Assembly: GCF_019578655.1 (NCBI RefSeq)
Contig: NC_063261.1
Location: 25,833,126 to 25,897,125, forward strand
Length of the DNA stretch: 64,000 bases
Source of the DNA: Ricinus communis
Lineage: Eukaryota > Streptophyta > Magnoliopsida > Malpighiales > Euphorbiaceae
Direction: 5' to 3'
This document shows positions 37,616 to 50,200 of the stretch, piece after piece. The translations under genes and the position numbers were made by a program. The notes beneath the pieces are model-generated. The model ran no database searches. It was given only the letters and a program-made list of their open reading frames with translations, and was not told the origin of the DNA. Within the stretch, counting starts at the first letter, position 1. The number at the start of each line of letters is the position of its first letter.

Positions 37616-39417
37616 TTGTTTACTGTACTTGATCTTTAAAGTTAATTAATAGCCAAATCCTTACTTTTACTTAAAATTTGATTTTCTTTTTAAAAATCCC
37701 TATCAATTTGATTTTTCAATTGTTCCATTGGACCTGGTTGTCTTTGGTATAAAGTTATTAACTACAAAGTAAAGTATATTATTTTTACAAATTATCTTAA
37801 ATTCTCAATTGTATCACAATAGAGATGGATTTTATTTCATTAATTTGATGAATTGTTTTGTAAGAAAAAAAAAAGAAAAATAATGTTTTATCATTTCCTA
37901 ATTAAATTTATTCCTATTGGGAGAAACAAAACAAGAAGATAATCTTTTCTTTTAGAATAAATTCTAATATAAATTAATCACACTGTACTTAGCAAATTAA
38001 CTAAAGTATTAGTTATGAATATCAAATATCTCAAATATTAATTATATATTAAATATATACTAAATATATACTAACTAAATACTAATTAAATATTTATGTG
38101 AAATTATTACCAAAAGTAGGAAATAAAAATCAAAAAATAATTTCAAATATTAATTTCATATACTAGTTATATACTAAATGTATATTAAATATATACTAAC
38201 TAGATACCAAAATATATAAAATGAATACTAAAAGTACAAAATAAATACTAATATATGATTTTCAGATACGTAATGTATATCCAATATATACAAAACGGAT
38301 ACCAAAAGTAGTTTCAAATACCAATTTTGGATAACTAGTTAAATATATAAAAAAATATTATCAAATGAAGTCCAAACATGCACTAATCATATATTAAATA
38401 AGTTAATATCATAAAATTATGAACATATTTACTAAATCGCTAATAACATATACTATTTTTTAGAAAAAATATACCTAATACATACCATTATAATTTTATA
38501 ATAAAATTTTAATTTGCAGTTTCTTATAGCAATAAAAATGTTTTTAGCCTTTTAGAGTAGTTGTGTTAATAATCCCTCTAATATAATAAAAGAAATTCTT
38601 ATAGTTACTTTATTTAAAATGAAGTAACTATACTTTATTTTAAACCACTAATAAGATTTTGCCAAATAATTATAGTTATATAATTAAAAAAGTTATAATT
38701 TCGGTGACTAATAAACTATAATGGAAGATTGCTAAAGTAATGATGCAAATTCTACTAGCACAAGAAAATCTATTCCAATTAGGATTGCATACGAGCCACT
38801 CAAATATGACGGACCAATGATTAGAGCCTCATGAAAAAGTTCAAGATGCTCTTGGAGTGTTTGTCAAGCAACAATTTCAAGTTTGAGTTGGAGATTCGAA
38901 TTCCAAATGAGATTGGGTTTAATCAAGACAACGAGTCTCAAGTTCATCTTATCAACATAATTCAATATATAGAGGAATGATCAAGTCAAGATAAATCCAA
39001 AGTAACCAAATCTAGCTATTTAGAGTACAGTACTCAAAATAACATGATGAATTTATGATGAGTTTTGTCGTTTAATTAAGTCAAATACTTCTTTAAAAAG
39101 ACAAGATTCAACACTAAACAAGTGTATTTTAATTAGGAATGTTTCTTTTATATTTCTTTTCTTGTTTAGGAGTGTTTTAGACTTATTCATTTTGATTAGT
39201 AGTTTTTTTCTTTATAGAATTAGGATTTTAGGCCTGTAAAAACTAAACATAGCCGCATATTGTAAGGTAGTTGAATTTTGATATTTTGAAATATTCTCTT
39301 TTTTTATTCTCTATGAACTTAGTGAATTTATCAAGTAAAGGCTTAATATTTTATGAATTTAGTTTAATACAAATTTATATTTATATTAAATGACCTTTAG
39401 TTTTTTTCTTGTAATTA
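37616..39417. other. AT-rich intergenic DNA with degenerate short repeats
   Basis: Between about 38035 and 38345, units like AAATATATACTAA recur in loose tandem. 38740-39010 is less AT-rich, with no gene recognised. Confidence 0.45.
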
Positions 39418-40489
39418 GGCCTAATCACAAATTAAGTCACGACCTATAACGTGTTTTGCAAATTTAACATGAGTTTTCGATTTTGGCAATTTAAGCTATA
39501 AATTTCTATTTTTTTTACAATTCGAATCACCAATGGTTTTTTTTCAGTGAATTGGATTCTACATGTCAGGCGAAATTGTGTGAGGTGTTCTACTTGTCAG
39601 ACTTTAATGACACGTGTATGACATGTCGTCCCATTCCAATAAGATACATAAAAATATAAAGTTTTACTTAATTGAAATAGAGTCCCTAATTATACAAAAT
39701 CTAGTTTTTATCTTCTTCTTTTTCTTACTGATTCTTTTTATCAAGTATTGTAAGAAACTCTAGAATCAGCCATTGCTCAATTGCTCAGTTGGATGCACAC
39801 TCCAATTAACTAGTGAAGTGACAAACTCATTTCATGCACTTTTTTTGCTGGTTTTCAATTGGAAGATAACAATGAGAAGAGATGCCCATTTTCTTGAACT
39901 TGTAAGAAGATTTTGTAGTCAAATTTTAGTAAAATGTCAAGTATACTATGACATATTTGCTATGTATTTCCAAAGAGAAGAAAATTACATTCACTTGGTT
40001 ATCTCTCTTTTTTTAACAAGTGTTTATTGCTTTGCTCTTCTGCCGCATGTATTACGAATGCTATTTATTCTTTTAAAAGAATTGTTGCTGCTACAGAACC
40101 AAAAATGCTCCACTTGATGCAATTTTACATCATTCTGTGATCAAATTGTTTACTGCAAAAATTACACCTTGGGATTACAGAAGCTTCAGTTTCACTAGCT
40201 CTACAAACTTGTAATGTGTCTTCTAAATTTAAAGATAAATTATTGATTTCAAACAATGACGATGATTTTCATATTTCACTTGTGATGTTTAAAAGGAATA
40301 ATATTTAAAGAGAATGAAAGAATTTTATTTCTAGTTGACATGAATATGATGTGGAACTAACATAATTCCGCCTGGCACCTATGATTCAATTCATTAGAAA
40401 AGACATTCGTGACTCGAATTGTAAAAAAGTTAAAAGTTTATATCTCAAATTACCAAAATTGAAAACTCATGTTAAATTTATAAAACATT

Positions 40490-40655
40490 GGATAAATTGC
40501 ACAGACGGTCCTTGACTTATGCGAAATATATCACTAAGCTCCCTCAACTTCAATTTGTAACAGAAAGCCCTACCAATTAATGTTGGCCTAATAGTAAACT
40601 CCACGACGTTAGCTTCTATTCAAATTGTTAACGGAATGCTGACTTGGCAGCTCAC
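40490..40655 (+). repeat. Left terminal inverted repeat of the inner MULE
   Basis: It matches the reverse complement of 45855-46022 with scattered substitutions. Confidence 0.9.
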
Positions 40656-40947
40656 GTGTAAATGAAGAAAAAGAGAAAGAAAGATAAGAAATTCTTTTCT
40701 ACATCAACCAAACACTTAGGCTTACCTTTTCTCCTTTATTAAGCTCACATTTTCTACCTTTTAATCATCACTTTACTCTTCCTTCACCATTTTCTATTCT
40801 CTAACCCTAGAAACTTTATATTGTCTCTCTTTATTTGTAAATAGAAAACAACGATGAAGAACAATAGAGCTATGGATCGATTTTGAGCCCTACAGTAGAT
40901 ATCCTCACGTTAATTATCAAGGAAATATCTATATGGAGTTACAAATA

Positions 40948-41313
40948 AAGTATGTGTTTCATGGTTTGAGAGAAACCCAGGCAGAAGGTGTCTTAAATGT
41001 GCTAGTGGGAGCTACACACATTTTTATTGGTTTGATGAGGGGTTCAGTAAGCATATCTACAACTTGCTTCAAACATTAAAGAAACAAGAGAAAAAATTAA
41101 GGTAGGAGGTCTTTAAATTGAACGACGACGCTAAAAGAGCTTAGCCATAGAGAATGAGATCAAATTGTTGAAGGAAGAGATGAAAAAGATTGAAAAATAT
41201 GAAAAGCAAGTGAATGCACTAAAGCAAAGGAATGAGCTGTTGCAGACTACTTTGGTCGTGGTTGTTGCTATTTTTGTGGCTGTTTTTTTTTTTGCAAAAG
41301 GCTTAGTGTACTA
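40948..41313 (+). pseudogene. GRF zinc-finger / coiled-coil / membrane-tail protein relic in the MULE
   Basis: One frame reads CVSWFERNPGRRCLKCASG and then YTHFYWFDEGFSKHIYN. This is the GRF-type zinc finger (C..W...NPGRRF..C.....C.FF.W.DE). It continues into a Lys/Glu-rich stretch and a TAG near 41103. Further on, a heptad-like helix (IKLLKEEMKKIEKYEKQVNA, then LKQRNELLQ) is followed by a hydrophobic segment (TTLVVVVAIFVAVFFF) and a natural-looking TAA at 41311-41313. Small plant GRF proteins with a coiled coil and a C-terminal membrane anchor are often found near transposons; their function is unclear to me. It converges on the transposase. The stop and a probable small frame change make it a relic. 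Confidence 0.75.
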
Positions 41314-42599
41314 AGTTTTATGTAATTTTATTAGGTTTTCTCTGGGTCCTTGAAGTTGTGAGTTTGTATCACCGAAGTCCCCATACTTTTTAATTATGTA
41401 ACACCACTGTCCCTATTAATAAAAATTTCATCAAGGTTTATTATAAAAAAGATAATTTTGGACCAAAAACTGTGCCTGAAATAATGGAGAAAATGAAAAA
41501 AAAAACTATATAACACAACTTGCTCACTCAAAGAATACTTCAAAGAAAAGTCTATTACTAATAATTTATAATTGAAACAATCAATTGAAATGTCAATGTT
41601 CAATTGTAAGAAATAAAATACCATTCTTTCAACAAAATGTGACCTTATTCCCCTAATATTGGCAAAAGAGATAATAGTTAATATATATTGTTGTTGTCTA
41701 CTTTTTGGTTGATAGATAATCTTACAAAACACAAAATAATTTCTATCATATACAACTTTAAAACTGTCAAAAAAACTGAAGATTCAATTCTTGGTATTCT
41801 TTGTGTGTTGCATCTAGATGGCACCTTTCTTCTTTGAGCTCTTGTTATCTTTATTCTTTTGGTTTGATCCTGGACAGTAGGCTTATTTAAAGAGCAGGAG
41901 GTCTGTCATTAGGAACTTGGGAAGCTGTGCTCCTTTGACTACTAGAAAGGTCCACAGCTTCAGTATAAATAATATATGCATAGTCTTTCCAACTAGGGCT
42001 CTAAATTAGAAATGTCATTCTTAATTAAGTCTAGATAATAAAAAAGCCATAAAGTATTAAAAAATATGAGAAAAAAATAACACTCACAAAGATTTCATCT
42101 ATTGAACTAATAGTACTTCCTTCTGTTGCATCAAATTGAGGAGGAAAATCATTGTTGGTTATAGAGACATCAAATAAGGTTGTTGGTATTGCCTCGGCCT
42201 TGACAGAATGTTGTCCTCTAGCAAAGTTTGTTTAAGCATATGCACTAGTGCCCTCCTCGTCAACATTGTAAAAGACACTAAATTTGGTATTATATATAAA
42301 ATGACAAAAAACATGTAATTTAATAAAGCTTGTATCCCCTAATACTTATTGTGAATTGAGTCTTCTCATGGTATCTTTTATTATATTCCAATTTTCCACA
42401 TACACTACATTTTATAGAAATGACACCTTTCCTTAATAACTTTCTCTATGTTCTATTCTTTTTTGCTTTATGCTTTATTTCATCAGCTTCCTTTCTTCTC
42501 GCCTTTTCTTTTCTCTCTCTCTTCTTCTTTATAAGTGTTGGTGGAAGAATAATGCCAAGTGATCTAGGATGTGACTATCATAACTCAAGACCATTTAAA

Positions 42600-45145
42600 A
42601 GATATATCACATGGCTATAAATCATCTAGTATGTCTCTATCTTATAATAATCATCCACATAATTCTTAAGTTGTTCATTATTCTCAAATATGCATGCACA
42701 AGCATGCATACAAGGAACATCTGTTAGTTCCCACTTCTTGTAAGTGTAAGTCTTCCCTACCATATCAATTACAAACTATCCATCAGCTCTAGTAACTTGC
42801 ACTTTTGGCCCACCAGAAAATGTGGTTGTATAATTTTCCCTCTTGATCTTCTCAAGTTTCTTCTGAATCTGAGGACACAACGAGCCTTTCATTTTTCTCC
42901 CATACACTTTCTTGCAATGTATTATTTTCATTAATTGGGTCCTAATCATCTTGAATATTGTAATCAATGGCCTATTCCTTGCATCGAGTATATATTTATT
43001 GAAAGACTCAATAAAGTTGTTGAGCAACATATCACACTTGGCAGTTGTCCTAAAACAAGCCATATTCCAATGCTCTGGTGGTCTTTCATCTATCCATGCT
43101 TTAGCTGCCTCACTCTTTTTCTCAATTTTTTCTAACTAATACTTGACCTTTTGTTCATATGAGGCCCTAACAACATTCTTCAAAAACTTTCTCAAATCCA
43201 TGTCACTAAACTTACTCTTCAAATTCACCTCCATGTATCTCACACATAGTCTGTATTCAGAATTGGGAAAATGTTTCTGGATAGCTTTGATAATACCTTG
43301 TATATACAAAAAATGAAATAAGAGATCTTCATATATTTAAGAAACAACCATAAACATCTTACAGATTACTACTCATCTTTTGTCTATCACTCATGAAGAC
43401 CCATTGGTATGAGTTGTACATCTGTAGATCCTCTTTTATAAGCTCAATGGACCATTTCCAGTTTATATTATTCTCCACTTTCACTAAAACAAATGCAAAA
43501 GGAAACATGCAATCATTAGGATCAATTCCTATAGCTACCAATAATTGTCCTCCATAAGTTCCTTTTAAGAAGCATCCATTTAAACACATTAATGACTTGC
43601 ATTCTTTTCTGAAACCTTCTTTCAATCTACTATAACAGACAGACATTCCCTCCCCCTTTAGTTCTTTGAACTCCACAGTTGTATCAGGATTAGTTTTCAT
43701 CAGTTAATGCTTATAATCATATAGATTTGAAAACTGTAAGTCCTCATCACAATTTACTGTATTCAACGAATAATCCCTTACCCTCCAAGTCTTCATCCTA
43801 TCTATAGTCAACTTCATATCTTTTTTTACTCTTATTATAAAAGCTTGCAAATCCCATACAGGGTCAATCTTAAATTCACCCAAGTATTTCTTTACTAGAT
43901 ACTTGAAAGTCACATGAAAGTTTGAATATACCTTGCCATAACTGTGTTTCAGGTTCATTGACTTCATTTGAAAGATTTTTTCCTCATTATCATTAGGCTT
44001 GAATTTGCTAGCATATAACCAAAATTCATATTTCCTATAACACATAGCTCTCACTCTTCTTTTATTATTTTTGAAAAATATAATTGGTATCTATGCTTGA
44101 TACCCTACTGCTTGTAGGCCTCTTGAAATTCCTACTTATCCTTAAACAACATTCCAACTTCAAACTTAGGGTCTTCCATGTTTTTTTCTACATTAAATTT
44201 AGGAAACTTCAACTTCTTCTTTTTACTGCCCTCATCTTCATCCTCAGTCTGAATCAGGTCCATAATATGATGATCCTTTATTTAAGTCAAATTTTGATGT
44301 TGCATCCATCCTATTAGATTTAACCTTTTTGCCACCACTTTTGGGCTTCCCCCTATGTTAACTCTTGCATGCTCATCTTCAGTAACACCTCCACCATCAT
44401 TTAACTGGCCAGTCTCCCTCAAAACAGTTTGTAGATCTTTATCTCCATCAATAATATCATAGTCTGAATCCACTATGAACTTTTCACCCTGATTACTAAC
44501 ATTAATAGTAACTATATCTTCAAGTTGTTCTTCTTGTTGTGCCCCATACTCTATAACACTGTCATCATTCTGTAAACTCTCTACATCACTCTCTACTTCT
44601 TCAATCTCATACTCGTCCTCATTTTCATTAGCACATGCTCATTGCCACTCTCATCCACTTCGTCTTCATTTTCTACAGCTATATTTCCACCTTTTTTAAT
44701 ATATAAAGATTATATGCCCTCTACCAAAACTCATAATCCTTTCAAATGCACTTTCTGTAGCTGCATATGTATCAGAGGTTTTGTTCATCACATCCTCTTT
44801 CTCGATTTTCTTAATAACTGCACTGCTCTTTGTTTGAGGATATACTGCATTCAATAACTCTTTTTCACTCAAATATTTCACATAAACATTAATCTCTCCC
44901 TCACCCTCCTCATCTACTGCCAATAGAGCCATTTCAAACACACATGCATCATTTTTGAAAGGCTTTAAGCCTACCTTAAAATCATTACTATGAAGCTTAT
45001 AGTAGTATATCATATTACTAACATGTCCTAATGATTCCATCCATAAATCTATCCTAACCAATGATAACATATCAGTGTCAAAATCCTTATAATCAACATC
45101 TCCATCATGATAACTCCATTCTCCAAAATGACCACTATAATGCAA
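42600..45145 (-). pseudogene. MuDR-type MULE transposase, fragmented
   Basis: The order on the minus strand is that of a MULE transposase. An acidic N-terminal region is at 45145-44282 (MHYSGHFGEWSYHDGDVDYK). The MuDR DNA-binding part is at 44054-43704 (KHSYGKVYSNFHVTFKYLVK). The DDE-type core is at 43700-43359 (CLNGCFLKGTYGGQLLVAIG, with the catalytic region DPNDCMFPFAFVLV). A C-terminal part at 43063-42776 (CDMLLNNFIESFNKYILDAR) leads to a SWIM zinc finger near 42780-42640 (WELTDVPCMHACACIFENN). Frames are joined by shifts and stops, so it is inactive. In active MULEs this enzyme binds the terminal repeats and cuts the DNA. Confidence 0.85.
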
Positions 45146-45854
45146 GGCTACTGTGATAGTTTCAGAATGTACACCACTAGTTGTAAATATTCATTTCAAA
45201 ATTTTTTACCTTATCATTTCACACCAATAAACAAAAACTTAGCAATATTTGTTATATTATTCAAAACTCTATTTTTATTACTTTATTCAACTAAAAGTAG
45301 TAATTCAATGTGTGGAACTACATATTTTAAATACATGTTTTATTAAGATTTCATATGCTATATGTAGTAAGTTAGGGATTTAAAAATTTACTTATCCAAC
45401 TAAAAAGTAAGGTCTTTGCTTGATCTTCAATAAAGTTAGAGTTTTTAAAATTCGCATACCTAGCTCTCATAGTGTTGCCATCCTCAAATGGTAGACCTGC
45501 AAGAGAAATCGCTTTCTTCAATAAACTCCTTTACCAACCCCACCACCGAGCTTTGAAAATTATTTCCCCTTTTCCAAATAAAGATGTCAAGCAACAATAT
45601 TAGTGTCCCACCATAATTGATAAACACAAAACAAGATTTCTCAAAACCTTCTGTTTGATTGCATCAGTAACATCATACAATGTTTGCAAATGGCTTTAGG
45701 GATTTTTCCTTTGATTGAACTTAGGAAGAAGAAAGAACAAGTTTTGAAAGACAAGAGAGAGAAAATAATGACGTTGGGTGGACAACGGTTATATGTCTCT
45801 TACTCACATGTTGTTTCATTAATGACATGTCTTTTTCTTTAAAACTCTTTAAGC

Positions 45855-46022
45855 TCGTCAACTGCCAAGTCAGCATTCTGTTAACAATTTGAACAAAAGC
45901 TGACGTCGGGGAGTTTACTATTAGGCCAACATTAATTGGAAGGGTTTGCTGTTACAAATTGAACTTGAGGGATTTTGGTAATACATTTTGCATAAGTTAG
46001 GGACCGTTTGTGCAATTTACCC
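45855..46022 (-). repeat. Right terminal inverted repeat of the inner MULE
   Basis: It is the reverse-complement partner of 40490-40655 and ends tgcaatttaccc. Confidence 0.9.
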
Positions 46023-46264
46023 GCAAAAACTCGCTATAGATCGTGATTTAATTTGCAATTAGGCCTTATAATACAGGTTATATAAGGGCCTTTTAGGGAT
46101 TAAAATTTTCTTTACTTGGTATATGAACGATCCTTTATAAAAGCATCAATATTGAATACATGTTTGAAACAAGTTAGCCACATTCGTATCAAGTAACCTA
46201 AAGTAATAGTAAAAATCTATACATCCTTAAAATTTATAATAATTTTACTTTAGATTATGAAAAG

Positions 46265-46947
46265 AATTGCCATTTTTCATAAGATAGTAATATATTTCAT
46301 GTTTATGAAAAAATTCAATATTTTTTATAATTTTACCAATTTTTCTTAAATCATTATATTTCACAAAGTAATTATGTTTTTGTAATATTATATATTTTTT
46401 TAAATAATAAGATTTATGAATTTTTTTTAATTTATGAAGAAAATACGAAGACGATTATTATTTTCTATAAATTAGCAATAAATTTTATGATTATGAAAAT
46501 CTTATTATAAGTTTACCAATTTCGTGAATTATTAAAATTCACAGAAATAATTATATTTTTGTAATATCATATATTTTTTTTACAAATAGTAAAATTTATA
46601 AATAAACTATTTTAGTTTACAAAAAAAATAAAGATAATTGCCATTTTGTAAGTTAGCAATATATTTTGTATTTTATAAAAAATTTAATATTTTTTATAAA
46701 CTTGCTAAATTTTTAAAATATTAAATTTTATAAAATAATTATAATTTTTAGTATCATATATTTTATTGCAAGTAATAAGATTTATAAAGAATTATTTAAT
46801 TTTTAAAAAGTTCAATTATCATTTTTACTAAGTACATTTATAAAAAAATTTAATAACTTATATAGATTTTCAAACTTTCTTACAAATTATTAAATTACAA
46901 AAGAATAATTATATTTTTATCATAAGAGTAAGATTTATGGGATGGCA
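46265..46947. repeat. Tandem repeat, about 180-bp AT-rich monomer, roughly 3.7 copies
   Basis: Successive units share this order: attagcaatatattt, tttataaacttacc, attattaaatttcacaaa, taattatatttttgtaatatcatatattttt, then gtaataagatttataaa. Equivalent points fall near 46381, 46560 and 46750, a period of about 180-190. The last unit is shortened by an internal deletion. Units are diverged from each other. Confidence 0.75.
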
Positions 46948-47082
46948 TTATTTGTGTTAAAATTCCCTTCAATATAATAAACCAATCGAGCTATTTAGTT
47001 CGGCGGGCGAGCCGAGTAACCGATAATGCAGGTCCCTATAAGCGAAATACGTGGAGGAACAAGAATAAGAGCGTCCTCATCC

Positions 47083-47090
47083 TATAAAAA
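47083..47090 (+). promoter_or_regulatory. TATA box of the mutase-family gene
   Basis: TATAAAAA in the context cctataaaaaccc lies 144 bp upstream of the start codon in a less AT-rich promoter (46980-47230). Transcription would start near 47115-47120. Confidence 0.6.
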
Positions 47091-47233
47091 CCCAAAAGAG
47101 CAGCCACTTCACAAATACAAAATGTTGCCACTTGCACTTGCACCTACTCTTCTTCTTCTATAAGTTTCTCCGCCTCAACTGTACTCGCTCTCATCAACGA
47201 CATCGTCGCTTTGTGTCATTAACAGTCAACAAA

Positions 47234-50200
47234 ATGGCAGGTGCGTTCTAATTTCGATTCCAAAGTCTCTTTTTTTTTTCTTTTTCTTTCAAGTATATTT
47301 GATTTTTTAGATGATGATTGTTCTTTTAATATATAGTTTAATTGATAATTTCTTGATTTTGGAATTAAAGAAATTGATGCATAAGAAAATAATTGTTAGA
47401 TTGTACCAATTTGATTGATATGTAATGATTTCAGTAGTTGTCAGCTAACTATACTATAGCCTCTTTGAGCACTATGTTTTTATAATCAAGAATGAAGATG
47501 TTACATTGATAGGAAACCTCTATGCTAACAAATTCAACTGGCGACTTATATTGATCATATTACAGGTATTGAATCTGATTTAAAAGTTTCAAACTTTTTA
47601 TGATGCAGCAATGTCAGGGAAGATTGTCCAAAATGTTTTTGTAGCACAGAATAGGCTGTACGGGACCCAATACCATCCGAGGGACTGTTGTGCCCCTCAT
47701 ACCCGCAATTTGCTTCCCTTCTTTGGAGGGAAGTTGGCATGGAGTAGCATAGTACCTTCCGTGCAAATGCACACCTTACCAATATACCAGAGTGGTTTTG
47801 TTAACCGACGAACTTTTTACTGCAATGGTCTGTTCTAGACTCTCATTTTCCAGGTTGATATCAATTTCAACAAATGCATTTTTAAACCCTGAAAATATAC
47901 TTCTATTTTTTTTCCCATCATCATGCATCAAGTTATTTTCATACTTTACGATTACTTGATAGATTTGGGTGTGGAACTATACTAAATACTCTAGTCTGTA
48001 TATTTCAAATCTTTAAAGGTTTTAACATTTTGTTTACTTTTGGATTTTCATATTATTATTTTGAAATTTTTCTTGCAGCTACTTCATCTGCAACTGCAGT
48101 GCCGTATCTTGACAAAGTTGATTTCCTGAAGCTTCAAAATGGCAGGTGAGGAAACTCTGTGCCTATGGCATGCACTTTTACAGAATTTTAAAGATTATAT
48201 TATTTTCTCTTTATTCTATTCCCTTTTTTCTTATAACTATGTATTTTGCTATTCTTTTCTTCTTTTTCATTGTACGAATAATATATTTGAAGTTAATCTA
48301 TGCCTTCTCTTTGGTCCTCAAATACTGTTTTGCTGTCAATACTCTGAAATCTTATGTGAGAGCCTAAGAGGAATGGTTGCAAATGTGGAGATTTTCTACA
48401 GTAGTTTATATTTTATATGACTGGTTAGTTGTCCATAATATTTCACCATATGTTTGTTCTGGTATGCATAAATAAGCTTAGATACATAATACATGATTTG
48501 GACAACCTACAGTTTTAAGGTTTTAGGTTCTCTTCTTTAATTTGCTCTTTAGCAATTTGCCTGTTCTTTGTATCATATGAAATCACAGCAGTTCATAGTA
48601 CTTCTTTTTACATTACTATAGATGAATTTTGGTGAGGGTTAATGGACATACTCTATCTAGGGGCTTAACTAACGTACCTAACCTGAACATAATTCAAAAT
48701 AGTGAAAGGAGATGCTTTATCAGTCCTCCGCAAGTTGCACAAAGAACATCATCTTTTTCATATATGCCCTAGTACACCAGCATTAGAATTCGGAGCATAA
48801 TTAAGAGCACAAATTCATTTGAGATTAACTGTCTGAATGTAAGTATTCTCCTAATGAGCACAGTGATATTCGAGGTGTGGCTGTTGCTGGTGTTGAGGGA
48901 GAGCCTGTTACCCTTACTGAACCAGTTACAGAAGCAATAGCAGCTGGCTTTGCAGCATGGCTACTGGAAAAGAAAAAGGCTGATGCTCCTAAAAAGTTGA
49001 GAGTTTCTATTGGTCATGATTCCCGAATATCTGCACAAATATTACAGGTGCATATTCCTTGTCCCTATCATTCTCAAGCTACCACTATAAATTTTTTTTT
49101 TCTCTCTGTTTCTGGATTAGCACATGTCCTGTTGGTTCTTCTTGAGTTCATATGTTGCTTGTGCTAGACTGCTAGCATCCATGGTGATTGCAATTTGGTT
49201 GTTTGGGCCCTGAACCTTCAGTTTTCAACAGACATGTTCTTAAGCACAGTTTTCTAATTTACATGGTCTTTTCAACCATGTAGATCACATTTCTTCCACT
49301 TGAGTTTGTTGATTTTCTTTCTTTCTGCTGGTTAGGGAACTTATAGTTTGTGCTATAACTGTATCAGTATTGTTGCAAAATTGCAATTGCTTTGGATCAT
49401 ATTACTCTTAACACCTCTCTCTCTTTCTCTATACACACACTCGCACATATGTTAACTTACATATCTGCACACACATACCTGCAGTATAGAGCTGTTCTAT
49501 TCAACACTTTATCATATATAAATATCTGAAGTTACAGGGAATTTGATGGTTTAACTTGCAGGATGCTGTTTCTCGAGGTATTGCTGGTGCAAGCCTGGAT
49601 GTTGTTCAATATGGGTAGGTTGATGAGTTTTTCCATCTCATGGTGATCTTAATTATAACATAACATTTTATCCATCACATTTAATGGCTTTGGACCTAAA
49701 TAACTTCAGCTGGTGCCTATAAAATGTTCTGGTTGGAACTTAACAATCACTTGTATGAGATTATTTAGAACAGGTTCCATATATGATGGAAGGGAGGGTA
49801 GTTGGGCTGGGCTCTTTGCATATTTGATGGGCCTATATGCCAGTTTGAAACAGTTACTTTTACTTTTCGGAGTTGTACCTTTGGCTGGTCCTATGTTTGG
49901 TGTGGTGTCCTTAATGGATTAGTATGCAGTCAAGCTGCAGTTGTGGTTTAAGTGAAAAAAATATTATACTTTTTGCTTTGTTTTCTCCTTGTAAGTTTGT
50001 AACTAACATAGCTTCTACAGATTGGCGTCAACCCCAGCAATGTTTAATAGCACACTCACTGAAGATGAAGCATTTTTATGTCCAGCTGACGGAGCTATAA
50101 TGATAACAGGTAATATGTAAAGTTATTTTCCTGTTGGTTACCAACTTCAATCTCTTATAATAATGCTCTTGAAATAATATTATAATGGTTAATGGTTTGT

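Larger units (their letters stand above)
40490..46022 (-). mobile_element. Inner Mutator-like element (MULE), 5.5 kb
   Basis: Terminal inverted repeats of about 165 bp lie at 40490-40655 and 45855-46022 (GGATAAATTGCACAGACGGT against GGGTAAATTGCACAAACGGT). They stay similar through ggcctaatagtaaactcc to ctgacttggcag. It lies inside the right terminal repeat of the outer MULE. The flanks (taaaacatt and gcaaaaact) fit diverged copies of the outer repeat. It carries a broken transposase on the minus strand and a GRF-finger relic on the plus strand, ends facing. Around 41345-41430 a further TIR-like phrase (gggtccttgaagttgtgag) may be a remnant of another insertion. Confidence 0.9.
39418..46065. 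mobile_element. Outer Mutator-like non-autonomous element, interrupted by a second MULE
   Basis: The left terminal repeat starts GGCCTAATCACAAATTAAG (39418) and runs to about 39595. The right terminal repeat is in two parts: 46023-46065 (reverse complement GGCCTAATTGCAAATTAAAT) and about 40345-40489 (reverse complement carrying aacatgagttttcaattttgg and tacaattcgagtcac). Joined across the inner element, they match the left repeat continuously. Flanking 9-mers TTGTAATTA and TTATAATAC agree at 6 of 9 positions. Without the insertion the element is about 1.1 kb. Its interior holds a 114-codon frame (39773-40117) that I do not recognise, perhaps captured or chance. Confidence 0.8.

Noticed and set aside
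39773..40117. 114-codon frame inside the outer MULE
   Set aside because: It could be captured coding DNA, but no domain was recognised and the composition is not clearly coding.
46265..46947. CRISPR-like array
   Set aside because: The repeats are ~180-bp diverged monomers without unique spacers, and the genome is a plant nuclear genome.
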